In this document: positions 26,189 through 34,457 of the stretch, one piece after another
Numbering within the stretch: the stretch's first letter is position 1
How the letters are laid out: the number at the start of each line of letters is the position of its first letter
Assembly (NCBI GenBank): GCA_030836185.1
Contig: JAURQH010000050.1
Coordinates: 62,001 to 126,000, forward strand
Reading direction: 5' to 3'
DNA from: Planctomycetota bacterium
GTDB lineage: Bacteria > Planctomycetota > Planctomycetia > Planctomycetales > Planctomycetaceae
DNA length: 64,000 nucleotides
Notes under the pieces: generated by a model
The model's database searches: none
Seen by the model: the letters and a program-made list of their open reading frames with translations, nothing else
What the model was told of the DNA's origin: nothing
Made by a program: the position numbers and the translations under genes

Positions 26189-27478
26189 TCACACCAGAAT
26201 CTCTTTGATGGCGTGACCTTCTGGGTCGGCTCGCAGCATATCGCGACCACCGATATCAAAGCTGCCGGTTGGATCGACACCAACAGCCGACAGATAAGTG
26301 TGGAACAGATGCCGATGATCGATTTCACCATCGACGACCTTCGTGCCATTCTCGTTCGTCGCACCAAAGGACGCACCGTTTGTGACGCCACAACCACCTA
26401 AAGCGACCGACCAGGCGTTCCCCCAGTGATCGCGACCGTAACGGTCGTTGATGCGAGGCGTGCGACCAAATTCGGACAACACGACAATCAATGTCGATTC
26501 CAACATGCCGCGATCTGCGAGATCACCGACGAACGTCGCGAACGGGGAGTCGAACTCTTCCAATTGTTCGAGATGGAAGTTGAAGTTTTCGTTGTGAGTG
26601 TCATAGTTCGAGTGAGAGACCTGCACGAAGCTGATGTTGTTTTCTAACAAGCGACGAGCCAGCAAACAGTGGCGCCCGAAATCGTGCGATCCATAGCGAG
26701 CGGTGTCTTTCTCGGACTCTTTCGTAATATCGAAGATGTCCCGCTGCCTCATCAACTGCTCGGCTTGTTCGTAGCTATAGGTGAAGGCATCGGTCATGGC
26801 AGTTCGACGGCGTTCCAGAAAACCGGTATTCGCGAACTGACGGAACTGATTCCGTTGTTCGTCGCCCGCAGCGGTCACCGTTTTTGGTAATGTTGTGTTT
26901 TGCGGAGGCTTACCACCATCGAGCGAGATGCTGGCGTATTTGGGTCCGAGATAAGCTGAATCGTTACCGCGACCACCACTTCCACCCGGCGTGATGCGAA
27001 TATGTCCCGGGAGAGAAGTTTGCGGGGGATTGAGCGTTTTGGCAGCGACGGCACCAATTTCAGGATAATCTGCAGCCGGCGTTTGAGCACGACCGGTCAG
27101 CATCATGTATCGACCTTTGCCGTGATCTCCGTTCTTCGTGTTGACACTGCGGACGAGACAAAGATTGTGCATCTGTTTGGCGGTATGAGGCAAAGTGTCG
27201 GCAATGTGAATACCGGGGACGCTGGTCGCAATGGCTCGTGTGGGGCCACCGGTATCGGTTCCCGGTTTCGGATCCCAACTTTCTAACTGGCTTAATCCAC
27301 CGTGCATGTTGAAGACGACGATCCGCTTTTGATCGCGATTCAATTTCGCATAGGCTTGCGGAGCGGTGAAGGCTCCTAACCCTCCTACGACAGCAGTCGC
27401 ACCGGTCAACATGCCACCCAGAAATGATCGACGGGCAAATTGATGTTCGTTGTTTTTGCAGTTGTAGTTGATAGCCAT
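26189..27478 (-). CDS. DUF1501 protein with Tat signal
   Basis: 429 residues. Twin-arginine signal RRSFLGGMLTGATAVVGGLGAF at residues 16-37. The body matches DUF1501, an alkaline-phosphatase-superfamily-like family nearly always next to DUF1549/DUF1553 proteins in planctomycetes: VVFNMHGGLSQLESWDPKP, HIADTLPHTAKQMHNLCLVRS, MMLTGRAQTPA, GHIRITPGGSGG, GRHCLLARRLLENNISFVQV, LIVVLSEFGRTPRIN, GRDHWGNAWSVALGGCGV and HLFHTYLSAVGVDP. It should be exported folded. AGGGA, 6 bases before the ATG, is the ribosome site and lies inside a small hairpin (27485-27498). Confidence 0.93.
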   Translation of the reverse strand: MAINYNCKNNEHQFARRSFLGGMLTGATAVVGGLGAFTAPQAYAKLNRDQKRIVVFNMHGGLSQLESWDPKPGTDTGGPTRAIATSVPGIHIADTLPHTAKQMHNLCLVRSVNTKNGDHGKGRYMMLTGRAQTPAADYPEIGAVAAKTLNPPQTSLPGHIRITPGGSGGRGNDSAYLGPKYASISLDGGKPPQNTTLPKTVTAAGDEQRNQFRQFANTGFLERRRTAMTDAFTYSYEQAEQLMRQRDIFDITKESEKDTARYGSHDFGRHCLLARRLLENNISFVQVSHSNYDTHNENFNFHLEQLEEFDSPFATFVGDLADRGMLESTLIVVLSEFGRTPRINDRYGRDHWGNAWSVALGGCGVTNGASFGATNENGTKVVDGEIDHRHLFHTYLSAVGVDPTGSFDIGGRDMLRADPEGHAIKEILV

Positions 27479-27484
27479 GTTTCA

Positions 27485-27498
27485 TCCCTTTCGAGGGA
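27485..27498 (-). promoter_or_regulatory. hairpin holding the DUF1501 ribosome binding site
   Basis: Minus-strand TCCCT-CGAA-AGGGA forms a 5-bp hairpin. Its right arm AGGGA is the best ribosome site for the ATG at 27478. It lies between the DUF1549/1553 stop and the DUF1501 start and may lower the translation of the second gene. Confidence 0.4.
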
Positions 27499-27505
27499 AG
27501 GTTTT

Positions 27506-30376
27506 TTAATGATTGAATCGAAATTCAGCCGAGTTCAGCAATGCCCAAGCAATCTCAACGATGCAGGCTTGCTTCTCTTCGGGGCGTGATTTGATGTAAT
27601 CGACGACCGCTTTGGTTTCTGCGACTGTCGGCTGTCGTGTTAAGTAGGTCAGATAAAGATCTTGGATACCAGCAACGAGGTCTTCGTTTTGTAGCATGCG
27701 ATGTGTAACATTGCCGGTCGCCGGGCCGACCCAGCCGATGATCGATCCGCCATTTGCGGCGAACAACGCCTGATCGACGGTAGCAAAATAATCGTATTGG
27801 TTTTGACCATCGCCGGCTCCGTAAACAGCGACAAACGACCCAACACTCCCCTTCAACTTCTCGTACATCAATTGCTCAACGGCCACTTCACGGGCTGCGA
27901 GTTTGGCCGGGTCTTTTTTGTCCTCTTCCGAAAGAGGTGTCTTTTTCTCAATCTCCGCGCGGGCAATTCCCATGTAACGCTGGCGGACTCCCGTCACCTC
28001 TAACACCGACCAGGCAAATTGTTCCGGCATCAACGGCTTTAATGGAGCCACCGCAAACTGCGACGCCCAATCTTCTGTTAACTTCGCCTGCATCGCGTTG
28101 GAGGCGTCACGGGTTGAGTTGGCTTCTGCTTCAGCCTCTTTAACGGCTTGAGTCATCTGAGTTCTGAGATCGGTCCGTTTTTTCATTTCGGCTTCAACGG
28201 TCGCGAACTCTTGCTTCATCGCTTCGTACTTGGGTTGAAGCTCCTTGAGGGAGACCTGCATCTCGGCGGACATCTTCTCTGCTGCCGTCAGTTGCAACTG
28301 ATAGTTCTCCGCTTTCACTTCGTAAAAGCTGACCAATTGAGTCAGTTCATCGTCCGCTGGCATTGAGGCGACGGCATCCGCCATATTTTGACGGGCCGCT
28401 TTCAGTGTGGCGACCGCAGTGGGCAACTTATCCATATCGGCTTCTGCAGAGGCCAGTTTCTGCGTGGTTTGCTGATATTGATTGGAAACGGTCTGCCATG
28501 CTTTCTGTTTAGTTTGAAACTCGACCGTGTATTGTTCGACAGCCTGCATCGCTTCTCGTTGTTGAGCAATGGCTTGCTGATGTTTTTCGGAAGCGGCTAT
28601 CGCCGTCGTCTCTGCTGGACCATAAGAAACAAAATGTTTTATCGATTCCAGTTGAGCCGTCAATCGATTGAGTTCATTCCAATGGTCGAGTGAATTATGT
28701 CGGGCTTTGGCGGCTTCTGCCTGCTTCGCGAGTGCGATCTGTTCCAATGGTGCAATCCGAGTCCGTATTTCGTCGATCACTTTCCACGATGCGTGAAGTT
28801 CCTCGCGAGGTTTCACCAGCGCGGCTTCTTTGTCGGTGACTGCTTTTCGTAAGGGCGTAGCTTTCTTTTCGACGGCAGCGATTTTTGCTTTGATGGGAGC
28901 GAGTGCTTTGGTCAACTCGTCATCGGTTTTGAGCAATGCCAATGCACTATCAGCCGGCTTGGTAATCGTTTCGTATTTGGCGATCAGATCGAGTTGCGGT
29001 TGCAACTTGGCTTTCGCAGCGGTGAGTGCTTTTTCTGCCGCTTCATAAGGTTTATACAGCTCGGCAGTCTTCTTGCGTGCGGCACGCAATTCGGTTTTGA
29101 CCGGTTCGAGGGCTTGCTTTGCTTCGTACCAGGCACTCATCGTCTCTTCGTACGATGCCGCTGCTTCTTCGGTCCGTGTTTTTAAGGCGACCAACTCTGC
29201 TTCAATCGTTGGCAGTTTTTCCGCAGACTGTTGCGACTTGGCAACTAATTCCGCCGGCAGATCAATGGAGCGTTGATAAGTCTTCGACAAAGCAATCTCA
29301 CGCACAAATGCTTTCATGTCAAACTTCAGACGGGCCATTTCTTCACCCAACAACTTCATCAACGCCGGATGCGAGGGAGGATTGGCAGTGTGATGCAAGT
29401 CAATCGGCTCGACCAGTCCGCGTCCCATCATGTGAGCCCATAATCGATTCGCAATGTTCTCGTTGAAGGCTCTGTTGTCGCCAATGCTCACCAGTTCGGC
29501 CAATTTTTGGCGACGGGAATACTTCAGCACGGGGCGAACGGTTTTATCCGGTTTGATCTTGTATTCATCTCCCGAATAAAACTTCGGTTCAGCGATGGGA
29601 GGTCCACCCGGAAGTTTGGGAGCAGTCTCGTCTTCGGAATCGGGAATGAAGACCGATTCGAATTTCGCTTCACTTCCCGCTTTCTCCGCGTAGTACGTTT
29701 TTTTGTCGGGAGCTTTGAATTCATACCCGCCAGCGAGAAATGAATAGAGGCCGTGGTAGTCCGACTGTTTGTAATCATCGATGATGGGATGATCGTGACA
29801 CTGCGCACACTGAAAATCGCGACCGAAGAAAATTCGAGCGACATCGCGAGTCAGCAAATTAGGTTCGCTGCCTCTGTCCAGATAAAATCGGACGGGGGCT
29901 CGGTTCTTCAAATCGACACCGTCTGCCCCGAGAATCTCTCGCGCCAATTCGTTCCACGGTTTATTTTGTTGGACAGACTTATGCAGCCACGGCAGCCATT
30001 CTTCCTGTTTGACATGCTGGTTACGCCGACGCTCCATCAGCATGATGTCCAACGAGGTTGTGAAGTGACGGACATACTCGTTGGAACTGAGTAATTGATC
30101 GACGAGTTTCACACGTTTGTCGGGACTCCCATCTGCGAGAAAGACATTGAGTTCTTCAATGGTCGGAGGCATGCCAATCAGATCGATGGAGACTCGACGG
30201 ATAAACTCGTGATCGTTGATGATCTCGGCTTGCGGTGCTTTTGTGGATTGATCGATCAACTGATCAATCCGAACATGCAACGGTTCTTCAGCGGAGACTG
30301 TCACGATAGAAGACAGAACGAGAACTGTCATCAATCCATGCAAAAATGCAGTTGTGATCGAAGTTGGGCGGGACAT
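27506..30376 (-). CDS. DUF1549/DUF1553 cytochrome-like protein with long coiled-coil insert
   Basis: 956 residues from the ATG at 30376, with GAGG 7 bases upstream, chosen because the export signal (FLHGLMTVLVLSSIVTVSA) follows at once; the in-frame start at 30445 would put 23 residues before it. DUF1549 occupies about residues 30-240 (RIDQLIDQSTKAPQ, FIRRVSIDLIGMPPT, LLSSNEYVRHFT) with one heme c site CAQCH in DFQCAQCHDHPIIDDYKQSDY. DUF1553 starts near 295 (RRQKLAELVSIGDNRAF, NRLWAHMMGRGLVEP) and resumes near 765 (PLMPEQFAWSVLEVTG). Between, about residues 380-760, lies a heptad-rich insert with several long helices (AYKPYEAAEKALTAAKAKL-like). First gene of a three-gene operon. Confidence 0.92.
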   Translation of the reverse strand: MSRPTSITTAFLHGLMTVLVLSSIVTVSAEEPLHVRIDQLIDQSTKAPQAEIINDHEFIRRVSIDLIGMPPTIEELNVFLADGSPDKRVKLVDQLLSSNEYVRHFTTSLDIMLMERRRNQHVKQEEWLPWLHKSVQQNKPWNELAREILGADGVDLKNRAPVRFYLDRGSEPNLLTRDVARIFFGRDFQCAQCHDHPIIDDYKQSDYHGLYSFLAGGYEFKAPDKKTYYAEKAGSEAKFESVFIPDSEDETAPKLPGGPPIAEPKFYSGDEYKIKPDKTVRPVLKYSRRQKLAELVSIGDNRAFNENIANRLWAHMMGRGLVEPIDLHHTANPPSHPALMKLLGEEMARLKFDMKAFVREIALSKTYQRSIDLPAELVAKSQQSAEKLPTIEAELVALKTRTEEAAASYEETMSAWYEAKQALEPVKTELRAARKKTAELYKPYEAAEKALTAAKAKLQPQLDLIAKYETITKPADSALALLKTDDELTKALAPIKAKIAAVEKKATPLRKAVTDKEAALVKPREELHASWKVIDEIRTRIAPLEQIALAKQAEAAKARHNSLDHWNELNRLTAQLESIKHFVSYGPAETTAIAASEKHQQAIAQQREAMQAVEQYTVEFQTKQKAWQTVSNQYQQTTQKLASAEADMDKLPTAVATLKAARQNMADAVASMPADDELTQLVSFYEVKAENYQLQLTAAEKMSAEMQVSLKELQPKYEAMKQEFATVEAEMKKRTDLRTQMTQAVKEAEAEANSTRDASNAMQAKLTEDWASQFAVAPLKPLMPEQFAWSVLEVTGVRQRYMGIARAEIEKKTPLSEEDKKDPAKLAAREVAVEQLMYEKLKGSVGSFVAVYGAGDGQNQYDYFATVDQALFAANGGSIIGWVGPATGNVTHRMLQNEDLVAGIQDLYLTYLTRQPTVAETKAVVDYIKSRPEEKQACIVEIAWALLNSAEFRFNH

Positions 30377-30681
30377 TTCTAAGCCTCGGGGTCGGGGGAG
30401 GCGGATACTAAGGTGGGCCAGCATCATGCCGGTAAATTCAGTCATGCATCGAGCGGGCGGGATAACGCATTCCTAGGTGTTTATATAATACTGAGTCGGT
30501 CTTTCGCTGGTCAAGATGAACCTGGATCATCTGTGAAATTGGACCAAAATCGTAATTCGTCCCGATTACGGCGGATTTTCCAGCAAATAGTGAGGATTGT
30601 GGCGATTTTACGAGATACAGAAGAACGCTGAAGAGAGCCAAAAATGTCATCCCAACGCGTCATACCAGAGCTAATTTAGTC
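30377..30681. other. intergenic region with the operon promoter
   Basis: About 300 bases. It carries the candidate promoter at 30485-30514 and otherwise nothing I can support. Confidence 0.5.
30485..30514 (-). promoter_or_regulatory. candidate promoter of the DUF1549/1553 - DUF1501 - WD40 operon
   Basis: TTGACC (30514-30509) and TATTAT (30490-30485) lie 18 bases apart, giving a start near 30478, about 100 bases before the ATG at 30376. Confidence 0.55.
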
Positions 30682-31194
30682 CTATTTTGCAGGAGTGACT
30701 TTGGACTCTTTCAAATTGAGGAGAAAACGTGAGCCGGTTGGTGTTCCCTCGATAGAGATTCTCCACTCCCCTTTGATCGCGTCTTTGTCGCGAAGTCCTT
30801 GGAACTCACAAGGGACGACAAATTGATTTCCCCAGGAGAGAATCTCATCCGCGGTGAAACTGACTTCTTCCCCCAAATGGTTGCCTTGTAAATTCAACTT
30901 GGTGTTGTTGAGAGACGGGATCTCCCTCGTTCCTTGAACACTGTGATCACTCATCAGGTTCCAGTTGAGGGAGACACGCTCACGGTTCCGACTGTTCTTG
31001 GTGGAATAAATATAGCCGCTGCAAGATTGCTCTTCTGTCACCACAACGATTTCAGTCACTCCGTTCCCAGCAGAACCTGTTGTCGATTCGAGTGGAGTGC
31101 CTTGATCGACCTCCATTGTTCCTGCGGATGAGGTAACCGGATCCTGTCCCGGGTTTTGATCATTCGACTCTGAAACCGGATTGGAAACACCCTC
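30682..31194 (-). pseudogene. 5'-truncated gene, probable lipoprotein remnant
   Basis: The frame is open from a stop at 31197-31195 to the TAA at 30682, and protein-like sequence (NPVSESNDQNPGQDPVTSSAG) continues upstream of the first ATG at 31116, without any start codon or signal peptide in that part. This is what a lipoprotein looks like just after its lipidated Cys, with the head missing. From the ATG, 144 residues remain: VTEEQSCSGYIYSTKNSR, LNWNLMSDHSVQG, FVVPCEFQGLRDKDAIKGEW, ending FLLNLKESKVTPAK, likely a beta-rich domain. The missing head ends where the sulfatase remnant on the other strand also lacks its head (about 31175-31190). It could still be translated from 31116, but would stay cytoplasmic. 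Confidence 0.6.
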
Positions 31195-31603
31195 TCAGCT
31201 GCAAGGCATATCATTGCGCCCACTTCTCGACCATCCCGAACGCCTCGGCAAGAAGAAGTTTGCGTATAGCGTCGTCACGCGCGGAGAGGAACTTGGTCAC
31301 GCCTTACGGAATCAACGCTGGAGATACGCGAAATGGCCGAATGGAGAAGAGCTCTATAATCTGACCAACGATCCGGGCGAACGTCGTAATCTTGCCGAGA
31401 AGCCGCATGTGGTCGAGCGCTTACAAGACTTCCGTAAGTTGCTCGCCGACACCCCTCTTCATCAAGATACTTCTGATCATCGAGGGGAAGTGGCGTTTGT
31501 AAAATTTCTACGAACGATTCCAGTTCGTTCAGAAGATGATCGAGAGCAGGCTGCTCTTCAGGTGTCGCCTCTCCCTTTTCCTCATATTCCGCGAGGCGCA
31601 TGA
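31178..31603 (+). pseudogene. C-terminal remnant of a sulfatase
   Basis: The frame encodes GLETPSQLQGISLRPLLDHP, FAYSVVTRGEELGHALRN, QRWRYAKWPNGEELYNLTND, PGERRNLAEKPHVVERLQDF and RKLLAD: the last 100 residues of an arylsulfatase-family protein, where the chain is normally preceded by about 350 residues with the catalytic Cys site. None of that is present, and a stop lies at 31157-31159. After about 31470 the frame becomes antisense to the ORF that starts at 31664, so the true sulfatase end was probably also lost or lies near there. It begins at the same point where the remnant at 30682-31194 loses its head. Confidence 0.75.
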
Positions 31604-31664
31604 GAAGCGCATTGGCCTCATGGTCATTTTGTGCAGTCAATGGATGTGATTTTTGGTGAGTCAT
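31275..31664 (-). pseudogene. 3'-truncated helical protein downstream of the sigma factor remnant
   Basis: The start is well formed: ATG at 31664, AAGG 8 bases upstream and a leader hairpin before it. The first 50 residues (MTHQKSHPLTAQNDHEANAL, LMRLAEYEEKGEATPEEQP, ALDHLLNELESFVE) look like a real helical protein. From about residue 65 on, the frame is the reverse strand of the sulfatase remnant (ARPHAASRQDYDVRPDRWS), so the original 3' part is missing. As the gene just after an ECF sigma factor on the same strand it may once have encoded its partner (anti-sigma factor or kinase), which is speculation. A short protein might still be made. Confidence 0.55.
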
Positions 31665-31677
31665 AATTAAGCCTTTT

Positions 31678-31710
31678 GTGAGAGCGATCGCCGAAGCAAA
31701 ACGCCCTCAC
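31678..31710 (-). promoter_or_regulatory. 5' leader hairpin before the ORF at 31664
   Basis: Minus-strand GTGAGGGCG (31710-31702) pairs with CGCTCTCAC (31686-31678) over 9 bp with one G-U pair; the loop contains GCTTCGGC, itself a small UUCG hairpin. AAAAGG and the ATG follow. The layout resembles 2528-2545. Confidence 0.55.
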
Positions 31711-31841
31711 TCCCAGAGAATCAAAATGTGTTAGCCAAAAACGAAAGAAACGGATCGCAACAGCGATCTTTGAGGCACCGCGAGGAGAGAAAGGTGCCTA
31801 TTGAGAAACGACTTACGACAATTATCAAATCAAAGAAAAAG

Positions 31842-32446
31842 TTAGAGACTTCCGACTTCTTCTTTCAAACGCTGAAGCACTCGAAACTTCGCATGACGGA
31901 CGGCGACAGATGACATTCCCAGCTCCTGGGCGACTTCTTTCGATGTACAGTTCTCAATCGATGTTCGCCAGAAGGCAGTCCAGGTGGAGGTCGAAAAATC
32001 ATCCCGAATCACTTCCAATGCTCGCGAGACAACAAGTGCTTTGCTTGCTGGCGCTTGCCAAGGTTTGAAGGGTCAGTGTCATCACGACTTTTGCTCGCCT
32101 CTTGATCGGCGGGCAACTCAATCAGTTCGTCGTATGCCTGACTTCCACCGGGGGCCTGTAACATAACCGGATTGTTTCCCGTCATTTTATGAATCTGATT
32201 CCGGGTGACCGTCCATAGCCAACCGCGAAAACTTTCTGGTTGGAACGTTTGGATGTACTGAAAAACGCGTGTAAAGACATCTTGAACCAGATCTCCGGCA
32301 TCTTGCTGGCTGAGTCCTTGTCGTCGTCCCCATGTGTACACGAGAGGTGTGTAAATGTGGGTAAAGCGTTCCCAAGCTTGAGGGTCGTTCTGCTTGATCC
32401 GATTGATCAAACTTGTTGAGGTTGACCATGTACCGCTAGTTGCCAT
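31842..32446 (-). pseudogene. ECF RNA polymerase sigma factor, frameshifted
   Basis: From the ATG at 32446 region 2 is intact: LINRIKQNDPQAWERFTHIY, VYTWGRRQGLSQQDAGDLVQDVF, FRGWLWTVTRNQIHKMTG. This frame ends in a TGA at 32009-32011 after QAKHLLSREHWK. Region 4 continues intact in the neighbouring frame: ALVVSRALEVIRDDFSTSTW, TAFWRTSIENCTSKEVAQEL, GMSSVAVRHAKFRVLQRLKE, ending at TAA 31842. A shift of one base back near 32030-32060 joins them, so one base has probably been lost. No slippery heptamer lies there, which argues against programmed frameshifting; a sequencing error remains possible. The family is the planctomycete type whose region 4 has a TW-AFWRT motif. As read, it cannot bind -35 boxes. 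Confidence 0.85.
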
Positions 32447-32566
32447 GGCTGTCTGTGCCACCGAAAGAACAGAATCCGAATATTTGCAAATACGAATTCA
32501 AATCGTACCCCTTCCAGCGATTTCGTCCAAGAGAGAATCTCAGCGGGCTCGAATCCTCTTATTCAT

Positions 32567-34234
32567 TCAACGCTGATCGCGAAGAAACTGATCACCATCC
32601 AAAATTTCAATCTGAGAGCCGTTATAGAGGTCAAAGACCTGCAAGCCGGCTTCAAGCTCTCGCTTGGATTGGAGGTCACCAAACAAATAGATTGTCTTCA
32701 CATTCTTCGGAAACGCTTCATAATCATCTTGAGAAACAGACATTTTCAAGAGCGTTTCGACAGTCGCCTTCGAACCCCGATACCCTTCAATGTCTTCGAC
32801 GTTTGTGAGTTCGTCGATATCGACCTCAACTCCCAAATAGCCCACACGAACTTGATCCGTAAACCGACGCGGTCCCTCTGCATTCAAAACTCTCAACAAT
32901 TTCAGAAGCTCGGTCTTAAACTCGGCCTCCCTGGAAACCGCATTATGGAAAAACATCGTCGTATGAGTGTTTGGAGTTTGAAACTTGATAGCAGGGTCCG
33001 CCATTGCTTCAATCAATTGCTCATAGTCCTTTTGCAGATGGATCATTTTTTGTCGTTGCCCTGATTCGCTACGAACCAAAAGAATGAACGTCATTCCTTG
33101 CGGAGACCCCAGATGACCATCTGGCGTGATCGCCTTAAACTGGCCGCGATGATCGGCTGCAATCAACTGCAACAAATCGTTTTGTGGATAGCCAATACAG
33201 GTTGTGTGGACGACGGTCTTCGCTTGATTGTAAATCTCGCAAACCTCTCGAGATTGTGCCGGGATAACGCCATCGGTCAGGAAGTAGAGAACATCAGGAC
33301 GCAGATCAAGTGCGAACGCCAAAGACTCCATAGGCTCAGTTCCACCGATTGCACCAATTGTGTCCAACCATTGCTTTGTTTTTTGTCGATTGTTGCGCGT
33401 TGCTGATCGCAATCCCACAAAATTACCTTGCTCAACCATCGGACGATTTCCATCGTTGTAAAGCACAACGCAGTACGACTGATCTTCTTTCATGACATGG
33501 ATCGCTGATAGAAGTTCTTCTCGGGCTTTATCCCAACGTGTCATCACTCGCAAAGTTCCCGGGTTTCGTGGATCGGGTTCACGAAACTCTGCCTGCATAC
33601 TCCCCGAGATATCAACCACAAAGACGAACGAGTTTCCTTGAGAGCGTGTTCCGAAAAATCCAACCCCGCCATCTCCCACTCCTTGGGACGTTCCGCCTTG
33701 GCCAAAATTCATCGTGGTGGAATTTTGATAGGCGGGATTATCGAAGGAGAGATCCTGCAGCTCACGGCTGACTTGAAATTCAATCGGTAACATCGGTTCA
33801 AGACCGCCAGCACTTCCCAGCCCGCCAAGCCCTTGGGTCATGGAAGATTGGATGGAATCGTGCCAGTTGAATTTTTGCACCTGATAGACAATCAGAGCGG
33901 TTGCCAACAGGAAGATTCCATGAACAAAAAGAGAAACCCCATAACCGGCCATCCAACGTCTCAAACGACTCGGTGGTTTATCTGACACAAAGTCTGAATC
34001 AGAAATTGAAAGCTGAAACAAATGCTCGGAGACAGACTCCTCTTCTGAATCCGCCTCGGCGAAGACCAAGCTAGAAGAGGTCGAGCTCATCGCATCTTGA
34101 GATGCCACTTCATTCGGACGCCAACAACGGGGACAGCGGGCCGGAATGGAGTTCTGCTCAACACAAAAACCACAGTATCCGCACTCAAAAGAGGTTTTGA
34201 GCTGTTCCGATGGGGTGCCGGACACTGACGACAT
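32567..34234 (-). CDS. von Willebrand A domain membrane protein with N-terminal zinc ribbon
   Basis: 555 residues from the ATG at 34234 (GGAAA 7 bases upstream); the frame is open to 34441 but that part has no domain. Residues 18-37 form a zinc ribbon C-x2-C...C-x2-C (CGYCGFC, CPRC). A membrane helix follows near 98-120 (VSLFVHGIFLLATALIVYQV). A Gly-rich linker leads to a VWA domain from about residue 195, with intact metal site DISGSM, FVFVVDISGSM at its start, then SYCVVLYNDGN, IGGTEPMESLAFALDLRPDV and LYFLTDGVIP. The C-terminal 170 residues (VRVGYLGVEVDIDELTNVED) are not recognised. The VWA part should face the periplasm and bind a partner protein. Neighbour of the broken sigma factor gene. 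Confidence 0.88.
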   Translation of the reverse strand: MSSVSGTPSEQLKTSFECGYCGFCVEQNSIPARCPRCWRPNEVASQDAMSSTSSSLVFAEADSEEESVSEHLFQLSISDSDFVSDKPPSRLRRWMAGYGVSLFVHGIFLLATALIVYQVQKFNWHDSIQSSMTQGLGGLGSAGGLEPMLPIEFQVSRELQDLSFDNPAYQNSTTMNFGQGGTSQGVGDGGVGFFGTRSQGNSFVFVVDISGSMQAEFREPDPRNPGTLRVMTRWDKAREELLSAIHVMKEDQSYCVVLYNDGNRPMVEQGNFVGLRSATRNNRQKTKQWLDTIGAIGGTEPMESLAFALDLRPDVLYFLTDGVIPAQSREVCEIYNQAKTVVHTTCIGYPQNDLLQLIAADHRGQFKAITPDGHLGSPQGMTFILLVRSESGQRQKMIHLQKDYEQLIEAMADPAIKFQTPNTHTTMFFHNAVSREAEFKTELLKLLRVLNAEGPRRFTDQVRVGYLGVEVDIDELTNVEDIEGYRGSKATVETLLKMSVSQDDYEAFPKNVKTIYLFGDLQSKRELEAGLQVFDLYNGSQIEILDGDQFLRDQR

Positions 34235-34457
34235 AACGAACTTTCCAGAAGTGGAACGGCCCGCTCCGCTTCCATTATACGCATCCGCGATAAGAGGAAA
34301 AGCCAATAATTCTGATGAACCGCCACTCCCAATATACAAGGGTGTACGTGTGAGAGCGAGACTTTTCAACTCAAGAAACCACGATTTGAATGACTTTCGA
34401 GAGTCAGGGATGGTTTCATTCTTCAAATCATCAAGAGCCAAAAGAGTCGGTCAGAAC

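Noticed and set aside
26188-26397. N-terminal extension of the WD40 protein
   Set aside because: Overlaps the DUF1501 coding end, has no domain or ribosome site, and the ATG at 26187 fits the operon spacing.
32009-32070. Programmed -1 frameshift in the sigma factor gene
   Set aside because: No X-XXY-YYZ slippery heptamer is present where the frames must join; loss of one base or a sequence error is simpler.
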